Below the pieces are notes generated by a model. That model was given only the letters and a program-made list of their open reading frames with translations, had not been told where the DNA came from and made no database searches. A DNA stretch of 64,000 nt from Modicisalibacter sp033446685 (GTDB lineage: Bacteria > Pseudomonadota > Gammaproteobacteria > Pseudomonadales > Halomonadaceae), in NCBI RefSeq assembly GCF_033446685.1, contig NZ_JAWQLY010000008.1, positions 124,001 to 188,000 of the forward strand, in the 5' to 3' direction. Every line of letters begins with the position of its first letter. The first letter of the stretch is position 1. The position numbers were made by a program, and so were the translations under genes. This document shows, piece after piece, positions 1-10,048 of the stretch.

Positions 1-1
1 C

Positions 2-519
<518 letters not shown>

Positions 520-523
<4 letters not shown>

Positions 524-2748
524 CCGATCTGAACGTCAACACCGTCAAGGACGATGCCCTCTGGTTGTCTCCCGATGACGCCGAGGCGCTGACCCGTGGC
601 ACGCACGGCAATCCGTTTTCCGTACTCGGCGTGCATGCCTGTGGCGCGGAGGATACGGAGTCCTGCCTGCTGCGCGTCTACCTGCCCGGGGCACTGGGGG
701 TGGACGTGCTCGACCGCGACACCGGCCAACGACGCTGCAGCCTGACCGGTATCCAGGTTCCGGGGCTGTTCGCGGGTCGGCTGCCCCATGTCGCGCCGTA
801 CACGCTGCGCATCCGCTGGTCGGGCGGTGAGCAGGAAACCGAGGATCCCTACTCCTTCGATCTGCTGCTCGGCGAGACGGATCTGTACCTGATCGGCGAG
901 GGCAATCACCGTAATCTGGGACATTGCCTGGGCGCCCAGCCGATGGAAATCGACGGCGTGTCCGGGGTGCGCTTCGCCGTCTGGGCGCCGAACGCGCGAC
1001 GCGTTTCGGTGGTCGGCAACTTCAACGCCTGGGACGGGCGCCGCCACGTGATGCGGCTGCGCCATCCCGCCGGGGTCTGGGAATTGTTCCTGCCCCGCCT
1101 GGGGCCGGGCGAGTCCTATAAGTACGAAATCCTCGACGCGCATGGCGCCATCGCGCTCAAGGCCGACCCGGTGGCGCTGGCCACCCAGACGCCGCCGCAC
1201 ACCTCCTCGGTGGTCGCCGACACCACGCCGTTCGCCTGGCACGACGCCGAGTGGATCGCCCAGCGCGGTGAGCGACAGGGGCCCGACCAGCCGATCTCCG
1301 CCTACGAAGTGCATGCCGCCTCGTGGCGCAAGCACGGTGGACACGACGGGGTCACCTACAGCTGGCGCGACCTGGCCGAGCACCTGATTCCCTACGTGCT
1401 CGAGATGGGCTTCACGCATGTCGAACTGCTGCCGATCATGGAGCACCCGTTCGGCGGCTCCTGGGGCTATCAGCCGCTGTCGCAGTTCGCGCCGAGCGGT
1501 CGCTTCGGCAAGCCGCAGGATTTCGCCTACTTCGTGGACGCCTGCCACCAGGCCGGACTGGGGGTGATCCTCGATTGGGTGCCGGCGCACTTTCCCACCG
1601 ATCCGCATGGCCTGGCGCGCTTCGACGGTACGGCGCTCTACGAGTACGAGCATCCCTACGAGGGCTTCCACCAGGACTGGAACACCTACATCTACAACCT
1701 GGGGCGGCGCGAGGTGCACGGCTTCATGCTGGCCTCGGCGCTGCACTGGTTGCGTCACTATCATGTCGACGCACTGCGGGTCGACGCCGTGGCGTCGATG
1801 CTCTACCGCAACTACTCGCGCAACGAGGGCGAGTGGATTCCCAACCAGTACGGGGGGCAGGAAAACCTCGAGGCGATCGAGTTCCTGCGCCATCTCAACG
1901 ATGTGGTCCATGAGGAAGTGCCGGGCGCCTCGGTGATCGCCGAGGAGTCCACCGCCTGGCCCGGGGTGACCCAACCGACCCGCGACGGCGGCCTGGGTTT
2001 TGCCTACAAGTGGAACATGGGCTGGATGCACGACACCCTGGAGTACATCGCCAAGGACTCGGTCTATCGCTCGTACGCCCATCACGAGTTGACCTTCCCG
2101 ATGGTCTACGCCTTCTCCGAGAAATACGTGCTGCCCATTTCCCACGACGAGGTGGTGCACGGCAAGGGCTCGCTGATCGGCAAGATGCCCGGCGACGAGT
2201 GGCAGCAGTTCGCCAACCTGCGCGCCTATCTCTCGACCATGTGGACCCAGCCCGGCAAGAAGCTTTTGTTCATGGGCTGCGAGTTCGGCCAGTGGCGCGA
2301 ATGGAGTCACGACCGCGAGCTCGACTGGTCGCTGCTCGGCGAGGCCCACCATGCCGGGATACAGCGCCTGGTCGGCGACCTCAATCGTCTCTATCAGCAA
2401 GAGACGCCGCTGCATCAGCGCGATACCGAGCCGGAGGGTTTTGCCTGGGTGGTCGGCGACGACGACACCAACAGCGTATTCGCGTGGCTGCGCTGGGACC
2501 TGATCGGCGAGCCGCTGCTGGTGGTGGCCAACATGACGCCGGTGCCGCGCTACGACTACCGGCTCGGCGTACCGATCATGGGGAGTTGGGAAGAGATCTT
2601 CAACAGCGACGCGCAGCGCTACGGCGGAACCAACCTGGGCAACATGGGACAGCTCCAGGCCCTCGATACGCCGCTGCACGGGCAGACGGCCAGTGTCTCG
2701 CTGACATTGCCCCCGCTGGGCGTGATCATGCTGCGTCCAACGCGATAA
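520..2748 (+). CDS. glgB: 1,4-alpha-glucan branching enzyme GlgB
   Basis: A 742-residue GH13 enzyme, the usual length for bacterial GlgB. It cuts an alpha-1,4 chain and re-attaches it by an alpha-1,6 bond to make branched glucan in the cytoplasm. An N-terminal CBM48-type beta domain (about residues 20-215) precedes the catalytic barrel. Visible catalytic motifs are LRVDAVASMLY with nucleophile Asp422, VIAEE with acid/base Glu475, and ISHDEV with His542-Asp543. The C-terminal beta domain ends PPLGVIMLRP. The ATG overlaps the stop of the maltokinase gene by four bases, with GAGAGGGG upstream. This supports a maltose-1-phosphate-based glycogen or trehalose recycling operon, useful in osmoadaptation. 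Confidence 0.97.
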
Positions 2749-2871
2749 GCGCCGCCCGGCTCGAGTGCCCTCGCCAACCGGCGATTACGGCTCCGAAATG
2801 GAGGGCCGCGCTCATTGGGCTATCCTGAAAAGCCAGTCGAAGAACCTCGAGAATGGCGGCAAGGAGGGCCC

Positions 2872-3594
2872 ATGCGCTACGAACTTTATTACTGGCCAAC
2901 CATCCAGGGGCGCGGCGAATTCGTGCGCCTGGCGCTGGAAGACGCCGGTGCCGACTACGAGGACGTCGGCAACGAGGCGGACGCCGGGATTACCGAGATC
3001 TCCTATTACCTGGAAGGGCAGGCGACCTTCAGGCCGCCTTTCGCGCCGCCGTTCCTGAAGGCCGGCGAGACCGTCGTCTCGCATGTCGCCAATATTCTGC
3101 AGTTTCTCGGTCCGCGACTGGGTTTGGTGCCCGACGATGAGCAGAGCCGGCTTTGGGCCCATGGCCTGCAACTGACACTCAGCGACTTCGTCGCCGAGAT
3201 CCACGACGTGCATCATCCGATCGGATCGAGCCTGTATTACGAGGATCAGCAGGAGGAGGCCAAGCAACGCGCGGCGATCTTCATCGACGAACGGCTGCCC
3301 AAGTTTCTCGGCTACTTCGAGCAGGTGCTCGAACTCAACCCCGATAGCGACGTTTGCCTGGTCGGTGACGAGCACAGTTACGTCGATCTGTCGCTGTTTC
3401 AGGTGGTAAGCGGCTTGCGCTACGCCTTTCCGCGTGCCATGGCCGGCCATGAGGAGGCCTTCCCGGGCGTCATCGAGCTTGTCCGGCGTGTCGCCGAGCG
3501 GCCCAACGTCGCCGCCTATCTGGCCTCGTCGCGGCGGCTGCCATTCAACGAAAGCGGCGTGTTCCGCCACTATCCGGAGCTGGACGCAGATTGA
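2872..3594 (+). CDS. Glutathione S-transferase family protein
   Basis: A cytosolic 240-residue protein with a thioredoxin-like N-terminal domain (starts MRYELYYWPTIQGRGEFVRLA, residues 1-85) and an all-helical C-terminal domain. The YYWPTIQGRGE segment resembles the sigma/alpha-class GST start, with Tyr in the position that activates glutathione. The start at 2872 is chosen because AAGGAGG lies directly upstream and the upstream in-frame extension is not GST-like. Substrate is unknown. It stands about 120 bases after glgB and is probably transcribed separately. Confidence 0.85.
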   Translation: MRYELYYWPTIQGRGEFVRLALEDAGADYEDVGNEADAGITEISYYLEGQATFRPPFAPPFLKAGETVVSHVANILQFLGPRLGLVPDDEQSRLWAHGLQLTLSDFVAEIHDVHHPIGSSLYYEDQQEEAKQRAAIFIDERLPKFLGYFEQVLELNPDSDVCLVGDEHSYVDLSLFQVVSGLRYAFPRAMAGHEEAFPGVIELVRRVAERPNVAAYLASSRRLPFNESGVFRHYPELDAD

Positions 3595-3764
3595 GCGGCG
3601 ACAGCAATCATGCAGTCCGGTTCGTGGCGATGACGTTGCGACTGGTCAGGGCGCGCGTTCGATGGTAGAACGCTGCTACCGGCACCGCTTTTACGCAATA
3701 TAACAATTCTTCGTTTGCCGGCGCTTTCGTTCACTCAAGCGTTCATCTAGGTACCAGGGCTAAC

Positions 3765-4475
3765 ATGTTTCTCGACGAATTTTACACCCAAGCCGACGGC
3801 TGGCTGCGTATCGGCGCGCAGCAGGCCAGTCGCTTTGCCAAGCGCATGGCCGGCGACTACAACCCTATTCACGATCCCGATGCCCGACGCTTCTGCGTAC
3901 CGGGGGATTTGTTGTTTGCCCTGGTGCTGGCTCGCCATGGCCTGGCCCAGCGGATGACCTTCCACTTTCGCGGCATGGTCGGTGACGGGGTGCCGCTCAA
4001 GTTCGTGCTCGGGGAGAGCGGCGAGCTGAGCGTGGTCGACGATGCCGGCAAGGAGTACCTGTACGTCGAGCGCAGTGGCGAGATCACCCACGATCCGGCG
4101 GTGGTCGAGCGTTTCACGCGGCGCTATATCGCCTTCTCGGGGCGGAACTTCCCGCACTATCTCAAGCCGCTGATGGAAGACAGCGGGGTCATGTTCAATC
4201 CGCAGCGGCCGCTGGTGATCTACGACAGCATGGGCTTCCGGCTCGATGCGCTGCCCAGCGAGGGGCTCGAGGTGGCCTTCGACGGCGCCAGCTTCGACAT
4301 CCAGGGCAAGCGCGGCGAAGCCCGCCTGGCCTTTCGCATGAGCGCCGGTGGCCAGCCGCTGGGCACCGGCGCCAAGAAACTCGTGGTCAGCGGTCTGCAG
4401 CCCTACGATGCCGAGGTGATGGACAGCTTCGTCGAGACCTTCTCACGGCGCAAGGCCGAGTACGAGGCAAGCTGA
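3765..4475 (+). CDS. DUF3581 family protein
   Basis: A 236-residue protein matching the gammaproteobacterial DUF3581 family from memory. It has no signal peptide and no membrane segment. Residues 25-40 contain AKRMAGDYNPIH, which resembles the GDxNPIH motif of MaoC-type hot-dog hydratases, so a hot-dog fold binding an acyl or acyl-CoA group is plausible. That functional idea is inference; the family has no agreed function. The 170-base gap upstream contains AT-rich promoter-like DNA around 3690-3710. A hairpin follows the stop, facing the convergent NTF2-like gene. Confidence 0.8.
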   Translation: MFLDEFYTQADGWLRIGAQQASRFAKRMAGDYNPIHDPDARRFCVPGDLLFALVLARHGLAQRMTFHFRGMVGDGVPLKFVLGESGELSVVDDAGKEYLYVERSGEITHDPAVVERFTRRYIAFSGRNFPHYLKPLMEDSGVMFNPQRPLVIYDSMGFRLDALPSEGLEVAFDGASFDIQGKRGEARLAFRMSAGGQPLGTGAKKLVVSGLQPYDAEVMDSFVETFSRRKAEYEAS

Positions 4476-4485
4476 ACGGCTCACA

Positions 4486-4517
4486 CCGGGAGACACGAAC
4501 ACGACCGCGTCTCCCGG
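4486..4517. terminator. Inverted repeat between convergent genes, possible terminator
   Basis: Perfect 9-base arms CCGGGAGAC (4486-4494) and GTCTCCCGG (4509-4517) with a 14-base loop, in the 50-base gap between the convergent DUF3581 and NTF2-like genes. It is followed only by GTTGCCTT and not a clear T tract, so terminator function is tentative. Confidence 0.4.
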
Positions 4518-4527
4518 GTTGCCTTGG

Positions 4528-4974
4528 TCAGGGTTCCAGGTCGAACAGCACCTTGCCGCTTTGCATGTCGAAGGGCGCCGAGAAATGCTCGTGCACGATC
4601 AGCCACTCGCCGGCGCGTCTGCGATAGGCGGTGGTGCCGCGCATCCAGCAGGCTTGTTCCTCGCCCTGATCGTTCGTCCCGCCGCAGTGGCTCAGCGCAT
4701 GGCTGAAGGCGATATCGTCGCCGACCTGAATCTGTACTTCATGCAGGGTGAACTTCATCGTTCCAGGGCAGAGTTCGAAGCACTTGGCCCAGTGCTCGCG
4801 GTAGGCGTCGAGGCCCTTGAACTGCAGTGCGCCGATGGCGTCGAAGGCGACGACGTCCGGCGCGTAATGGGTCATCAGGGTGTCCAGGTCCTTGGCCAGT
4901 GCAGCAGCGACCCAGCTATCGATCCGCTCGCGGATCGCGCTCTCGGCGTTGATGGGGGAAGTCGCGGTACTCAT
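4528..4974 (-). CDS. SnoaL-like/NTF2-fold protein (SgcJ/EcaC family)
   Basis: A 148-residue protein with the layout of a single NTF2-like domain: an N-terminal helix (ESAIRERIDSWVAAALAKDLD), the MTHYAPDVVAFDA turn, a cone of strands, and the conserved WLIVHEHFSAPF near the C-terminus. Proteins of this fold bind or turn over small hydrophobic molecules, but no substrate can be deduced. It is monocistronic and convergent with the DUF3581 gene. Confidence 0.8.
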   Translation of the reverse strand: MSTATSPINAESAIRERIDSWVAAALAKDLDTLMTHYAPDVVAFDAIGALQFKGLDAYREHWAKCFELCPGTMKFTLHEVQIQVGDDIAFSHALSHCGGTNDQGEEQACWMRGTTAYRRRAGEWLIVHEHFSAPFDMQSGKVLFDLEP

Positions 4975-5132
4975 TCGGCATGCTCCTCTAGGGGAACCGG
5001 TTCGGAGAGGCCACTCGGGGTGAGACCGGTTCAGGGAAGGGCCGGTGTCGGCCGGCTCCGTTAAGCACCCGCTGCGGTGCTCGCCTCCCTAGTCGTTCGG
5101 CATACGGCGAGATCGACAGTCCAGAGGAACAT

Positions 5133-6863
5133 TCAAGCCAGCCAGCGTCGGGCGACGTGCCGGGCGCGTTCCAGGGTCGCGCAATGGGTCAGCCGACGGG
5201 TTGCGGTGTGGATGCCGGTGCGCCGCAGCTTGACGATCTGGCGAGACGAGAGGCCCACGAAGATCAGCGCGATCCCCTGACGGTGCATCTCGTTGACCAG
5301 CGTTCGCAATGCCACCAAGGCGGTGCCATCGATGCTGGGCACGTCATGCATGTCGACGATGACCAGCTTGACCCCGGGATCGACGATGCGTAGCGAGGCC
5401 AGCGCCTTCTCGGCGGCCCCGAAGAACATCGGTCCATTGATGGCATAGACCGCCACCTGTTCGGGTAGGCTATCCAGCAGCCCGGGATGGCTATCGTCCA
5501 GTCGCGTGCTGCGGGTCAGGCCGCTCATGCGGCGGATGAACAGCACCGCCGCCAGGCCGACACCCACGGCAACGGCCAAGACCATGTCGAAGAGCACCGT
5601 CAGCAGAAAGCAGATCGCCAGGATGGCGATGTCGCCGGGCGGCGCAGTGCGCAGGGTCCTGAGGAAATGGTGGGCTTCGCTCATGTTCCAGGCGATGACG
5701 AACAGCAGCGCAGCCAGCGAGGCCATGGGAACCTGGCCCAGCAGTTCGGCCAGGCTGACGACGGCCAGCAATACCACCAACGCATGGACGACGGCCGAGA
5801 CCGGCGAGTGGGCGCCGCTGCGTATGTTGGTCGCGGTGCGTGCCAGGGCGCCGGTCGCGGTGATGCCGCCGAAGAAGGGGGCGGCCAGGTTGCCAAGGCC
5901 CTGGCCGATCAGCTCGGCATTGGGATCGTGGCGGCCGCGCGTCATGCCGTCGGCGACCACCGCGCAGAGCAGCGACTCGATGGCGGCCAGCATGGCGATG
6001 GCGCAGGCCGGGCCCAGCAGCACGCGGATCAATTCGAAATTCAACGTCAGTGGCTGGCCATCGGGGCCCGGCCAATGCCAGGGCAGGCTGAGCGAGGGAG
6101 CTATCGGCGGAATGCCCTGGCCGCTGGCGCCATCCAGTGACCAACTGAAGCGCGAGGCGATGGTGTCGACGTCGTCGATGGGCAACCAGTGGTTGACGGC
6201 ATAGCCCGCCAGGGCGCCGATAACCAGGCCGGCCAGCGGGGCCGGCAGCGGCAGCTTGAGGCGCGGCCACACCAGCAGCACGGCCAGCGTGAGTGCGCCA
6301 ACCGCCAGTTCGGCGGGCTGGGTCGACGGCAGGGCGGCGACGATTCGGCCCACGTTGTCCACATAACTTTCGCCCGCTGATACGCTCAGGCCGAGAAAGT
6401 CCGGAACCTGGAGCGTCGCGATCACCAGGGCAATGCCCGCGGTAAAGCCCAGTATGACCGGGTAGGGTACATACTGGATCAGTACGCCCAGCCTGGCCAC
6501 GCCCAGCCCGACCAGTATCGCCCCGGCCATCAGCGTCGCGACCAGTAGCCCGCCCAGCCCGTATTGCTGGACTATGGGCAACAGGATGACCACGAAGGCG
6601 GCGGTCGGCCCGGAGACGTTGTAGCGGGTTCCGCCGGTCAAGGCGATCACGATGCCGGCGACGATGGCTGTATAGAGCCCATGCTGCGGCGCTACGCCGG
6701 TGGCGATGGCCAGGGCCATCGACAGCGGCACGGCGACGATGCCGATGGTCACGCCGGCGAGGATATCGCGTCGCAGGTCGCCCAGACGGTAGCCGGCTTG
6801 CCAGGCGTCCCTCAGCCCCGTGCCCAGAGCCGGCCATTTCATGAAGGGCTGGGGATCGGCCAT
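5133..6863 (-). CDS. SulP family anion transporter with STAS domain
   Basis: A 576-residue SLC26/SulP permease. Residues 1-440 are a multi-span membrane domain with the family signature around GLYTAIVAGIVIALTGGTRYNVSGPTA and the later NAELIGQGLGNLAAPFFGGI segment. A cytoplasmic STAS domain (about 455-570) follows, with SIDGTALVALRTL at the usual regulatory loop. Members carry sulfate, bicarbonate or dicarboxylates; the substrate cannot be read here. No carbonic anhydrase is adjacent, so bicarbonate is not specially favoured. Start 6863 (MADPQPF) is preferred to an upstream ATG because AAGGAG precedes it. It is divergent from the RNase Z-like gene. Confidence 0.9.
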   Translation of the reverse strand: MADPQPFMKWPALGTGLRDAWQAGYRLGDLRRDILAGVTIGIVAVPLSMALAIATGVAPQHGLYTAIVAGIVIALTGGTRYNVSGPTAAFVVILLPIVQQYGLGGLLVATLMAGAILVGLGVARLGVLIQYVPYPVILGFTAGIALVIATLQVPDFLGLSVSAGESYVDNVGRIVAALPSTQPAELAVGALTLAVLLVWPRLKLPLPAPLAGLVIGALAGYAVNHWLPIDDVDTIASRFSWSLDGASGQGIPPIAPSLSLPWHWPGPDGQPLTLNFELIRVLLGPACAIAMLAAIESLLCAVVADGMTRGRHDPNAELIGQGLGNLAAPFFGGITATGALARTATNIRSGAHSPVSAVVHALVVLLAVVSLAELLGQVPMASLAALLFVIAWNMSEAHHFLRTLRTAPPGDIAILAICFLLTVLFDMVLAVAVGVGLAAVLFIRRMSGLTRSTRLDDSHPGLLDSLPEQVAVYAINGPMFFGAAEKALASLRIVDPGVKLVIVDMHDVPSIDGTALVALRTLVNEMHRQGIALIFVGLSSRQIVKLRRTGIHTATRRLTHCATLERARHVARRWLA

Positions 6864-6976
6864 CGTGGGCTCCTTGAGGCAATATGCTGGGAGGCACAAT
6901 CCTAGCATGGCGCCGTCCGCTAGCGGCCTGTGACGCTTTCACGCACGCCATCGGGCACATGGAAATAACGAGCGAT

Positions 6977-8011
6977 ATGCAACTTCAGTTTCTCGGCACC
7001 TCCGGCGGAGTGCCCACCAGGACGCGCAACGTCTCGGCCGTGGCGTTGCGGCTGGACAGCGGCAAGCGCTGGTACCTGGTCGACTGCGGCGAGGCTACCC
7101 AGCATCGCTTGCTGCGTACCTCGCTGAGCCTGGTCAAGCTCGAAGCGATCCTGATCACCCACCAGCATGGCGATCACTGCTATGGCCTGCCGGGGCTGCT
7201 GGCCAGCGCCTCGATGGCCGGTCGCACGCAACCGTTGACGATCGTCGGGCCGCAGGCGATCGGCGATTTCCTCGACGCCGTGCAGGCGACCACCGGCTTG
7301 CACCTGAGCTTTCCGCTGGTCTTCGTCGATGTCGAGACGCTGGACGGGCCGCTTGAGCTGGCCGACTTCAGTGTCGACTGCGCGGCGCTTTCCCACGGCG
7401 TCGCCTGCTATGCCTATGCGTTCAGCGAGCGCCATGTCGAGCGCAAGCTGGATCGCCAACGGCTGCAAGCGCTGGGGGTCGAGCCGGGGCCGCTGTGGGG
7501 GCGCTTGCAGCAGGGCGAGGATGTCGAGCTGGCCGACGGTACGCGTCTCGCCAGCGCCGAGGTGCTGCTGGCGGGCCGCCGGCCCCGCAAGGTCGTGATC
7601 GGTGGCGACAACGCCACGCCGGCGCGGCTCGCGCGATTGTGCGAGAGAGCCGATGTGCTGGTCCACGAGGCGACCTACACTGAAGTGGTCGTTGCCCGGC
7701 TGGGCACCGACAACCGGCACAGTACCGCGGCGCGTATCGCCGCCTTCGCCCAGGCGCAGGGCGTGCCCCATCTGCTGCTGACGCACTTCAGTCCGCGCTA
7801 CGTCTATGCTCGCGACGCCGCCGTGTCGATCGGCGACGTCGAACGCGAGGCGCGGGGGCACTACGCCGGGCACCTGGCGCTGGCCGATGATTTCGACGTC
7901 TACTCGCTGTCGCGGGAGGGCGTGCTGGGCCAGCCGTGTACGGGACGGAAGGCCTCACGTTACGCTGCGCTGCAAGACACTCGGCATAATGACGAACAGG
8001 GAGCGCCATGA
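6977..8011 (+). CDS. Ribonuclease Z-like metallo-beta-lactamase-fold hydrolase
   Basis: A 344-residue protein. It has the RNase Z opening MQLQFLGTSGGVPTRTRN, the zinc motif THQHGDH (residues 61-67) followed by CYGLPGLL, a GGDN loop, VHEATY and a C-terminal LTHFSPRY histidine motif. RNase Z endonucleolytically removes 3' trailers from tRNA precursors. Small departures from the classical form (GDN where GDT is usual) mean a related MBL hydrolase cannot be excluded. ATG 6977 gives the canonical N-terminus; ATG 6959 would add MEITSD. The stop overlaps the next gene by ATGA, so they are coupled. Confidence 0.82.
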   Translation: MQLQFLGTSGGVPTRTRNVSAVALRLDSGKRWYLVDCGEATQHRLLRTSLSLVKLEAILITHQHGDHCYGLPGLLASASMAGRTQPLTIVGPQAIGDFLDAVQATTGLHLSFPLVFVDVETLDGPLELADFSVDCAALSHGVACYAYAFSERHVERKLDRQRLQALGVEPGPLWGRLQQGEDVELADGTRLASAEVLLAGRRPRKVVIGGDNATPARLARLCERADVLVHEATYTEVVVARLGTDNRHSTAARIAAFAQAQGVPHLLLTHFSPRYVYARDAAVSIGDVEREARGHYAGHLALADDFDVYSLSREGVLGQPCTGRKASRYAALQDTRHNDEQGAP

Positions 8012-8616
8012 GCCAATCGACCAGCATCTGGGCCATGACGCTTGGCGATTTTCGCGATGCCGTCGAATCGCGCTCTACGCCGGGCTGCGGCGCAGCCGCG
8101 GCGGCATCGGCCGGCATGGGGCTGGCCCTGGTGCTCAAGGGGCTGCGCATCACCGACGGCAAGCATCCCGATGTCGAGCGCGGGGAACTGATCGCCCGTG
8201 GCGACGCCCGGTTGGCCGAGCTGGGGCGTTACGCCGACGAGGACGTCGAGGCCTTCGACGCCTACCTCGCCGCCGTCAAGCGGCCCCAGGATAGCGACGT
8301 CGAGAGACGGGCGCGTGAGCGGGCCATCCAGGCCGCCGCCGAACGCGCCAACCGGGTGCCGTTGGCGACGGCGCGCAGTTGTCTCGAGGCGCTGAGGCTG
8401 AGCGTCGAGGCACTGACACGAACCGCCGACAATCTGCGCAGCGACACCCTGGCGGGCGGTTTGATGCTGCATGCCGCGCTCTCGTCCGTATTGATCAATG
8501 TCGATGCCAACCTGGCCAGCTTGCATGACGCCGCCGAGCGCGAGTCCATGGCCGCGGAGCGCCATGCGCTGCAGCGGGATGCCGATCGGCACCTGCAACG
8601 GTTGCGGAGCGCTTGA
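8008..8616 (+). CDS. Cyclodeaminase/cyclohydrolase family protein (FTCD_C-like)
   Basis: A 202-residue mostly helical protein. The N-terminal stretch SRSTPGCGAAAAASAGMGLALVLKG matches the glycine-rich folate-binding entry of formimidoyltetrahydrofolate cyclodeaminase. The later helical part (VPLATARSCLEALRLSV and NLRSDTLAGG) is also typical. Such domains convert 5-formimino-THF to 5,10-methenyl-THF, or act as methenyl-THF cyclohydrolase. Here it stands alone, without formiminotransferase or histidine-degradation genes, and is coupled by ATGA to the RNase Z-like gene. Family is fairly sure, the reaction is inferred. Confidence 0.78.
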   Translation: MSQSTSIWAMTLGDFRDAVESRSTPGCGAAAAASAGMGLALVLKGLRITDGKHPDVERGELIARGDARLAELGRYADEDVEAFDAYLAAVKRPQDSDVERRARERAIQAAAERANRVPLATARSCLEALRLSVEALTRTADNLRSDTLAGGLMLHAALSSVLINVDANLASLHDAAERESMAAERHALQRDADRHLQRLRSA

Positions 8617-8626
8617 CCTGCACCGC

Positions 8627-10048
8627 TCAGGCCGTCGCCTGAGCGGAGTCCCGGTCGGCGATTGGCAGGGTCACCCGGATTTCGGTGCCGCCATCGCGGG
8701 GCGAATGCACCATGGCCTGGCCGCCATGGGCCTGGGCGACCGCCCGGACGATCGCCAACCCCAGCCCGCTGCCTTCATCGGCCTTGCCATGCCCTTGCTG
8801 GAATGGATCGAACACTCGCTCGTGCCTCTCGGGGGCAATGCCGGGCCCCTGGTCGCATATCCGTAGGAGCGCCCGGCCGTCGTGACAGGCCAGCGCGACG
8901 TGGACTGTGCCTTGACGGGGCGAGAAGCGAATCGCGTTGTTGATCAGGTTGGTCACCAGGGTTTCGATCAGCGGGGCGTTGCCGATGACAGTGACCGGCT
9001 CGTCGGGCATGGCGAGGCGCAGTTGCACGGCACGGGGGGTGCCGATGCGCTCGACGACACGGCGGATAACCTCGCTGAAATCCATCGGATGGGTGTCGAG
9101 TCGGGGGGCCACCGGATCGAGCCGCGCCAGGATGAGCAATTGATCGACCAGGGTCGTCATGTGATCGATGGATTGCTGGGCCTTGCACAGCGCGCGTTCT
9201 CTTCCCTCGGCGCTGCGACTGCGGCGCGCGACCTGCAACTGCGCCCGGCAGCCGGCCAGGGGCGTGCGCAGCTCATGGCCGGCCCCGGCGGTAAAGGCGC
9301 GCTGACGGGTAAGCACTTCCCTCACTCGGTTCATGAGACGGTCGAGCGTGGCTATGAACTCGCGCAGTTCGACGGGAACGCGGCGACGATCGATGTTCAA
9401 GGGGCGTGGAGCGAGCGGGTTCTGGCGCGCGATGGCGTGCTCGATTCTTCTCAATGGCGCCAGTCCACGCCATACCGAAACGAACGCCAGCAGGGTGAAT
9501 GCGGGCAGCAGCCAGAGCAGCGATTGCGTGACGTCGTGATTGAGCATGGCGGCATGGGCGGTACCGACGTGCTGATTGAGGGCGACCCGGATGGTGATGC
9601 CATGCCAGAGATCGTTCAGGGTGAAGATTCGCCATTGCTGGTTGGCGATGAAACGACTATCGAACCCGGGCGATGAAAAGCGGGCGGCGGCGGGAAAATC
9701 GCTCGAACTTGCCAAGACGCCATGCTCGGCCGAAAGCACTTCGAAACTGGGAGGCTGTGGCCCGGTTGCGCTGTTCGGCAAGGCCATGAGCTGAGCAAGA
9801 AATGGCTGGTTCAGCGCTGCTCGGGGCCGGGCATCCGCGTCGGCGGTTTGTAGATTGCCGACATAGATGCGCAGCAACAGCGTCGCGGTCGATTGCAGGC
9901 GATGGTCCAGCTCTCGCGAGGCGTTGTCTTCGATGGTATGTCGGGCATGCGTCCAGAGAGTCAGCCAGAGCATGGCCAGCAAGATCAGCAGCCATATCAG
10001 CAGTCGCGCATGCAGGCCAATGGCGAAGCCTTTCGTTAACCTGTTCAT
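8627..10048 (-). CDS. Two-component sensor histidine kinase (QseC/PmrB-like)
   Basis: A 473-residue inner-membrane kinase. Membrane segment 1 is at about residues 14-33, a periplasmic sensor loop spans about 34-170, and membrane segment 2 is at about 176-196. HAMP-like and dimerisation helices follow, with phospho-acceptor His258 in AGAGHELRTPLAG, then an N box (LVTNLINNAIRFSP), DQGPGIAP and GSGLGLAIV. It autophosphorylates and passes phosphate to the response regulator, whose gene lies just upstream and overlaps it by four bases. The periplasmic loop has no clear cluster of acidic metal-binding residues, so the stimulus is unknown. Confidence 0.93.
   Translation of the reverse strand: MNRLTKGFAIGLHARLLIWLLILLAMLWLTLWTHARHTIEDNASRELDHRLQSTATLLLRIYVGNLQTADADARPRAALNQPFLAQLMALPNSATGPQPPSFEVLSAEHGVLASSSDFPAAARFSSPGFDSRFIANQQWRIFTLNDLWHGITIRVALNQHVGTAHAAMLNHDVTQSLLWLLPAFTLLAFVSVWRGLAPLRRIEHAIARQNPLAPRPLNIDRRRVPVELREFIATLDRLMNRVREVLTRQRAFTAGAGHELRTPLAGCRAQLQVARRSRSAEGRERALCKAQQSIDHMTTLVDQLLILARLDPVAPRLDTHPMDFSEVIRRVVERIGTPRAVQLRLAMPDEPVTVIGNAPLIETLVTNLINNAIRFSPRQGTVHVALACHDGRALLRICDQGPGIAPERHERVFDPFQQGHGKADEGSGLGLAIVRAVAQAHGGQAMVHSPRDGGTEIRVTLPIADRDSAQATA

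Noticed and set aside
5028..5075. GC-rich inverted repeat upstream of the NTF2-like gene as terminator
   Set aside because: Arms are short and interrupted, with no T tract; a repeat of this type is expected by chance in GGCC-rich DNA.
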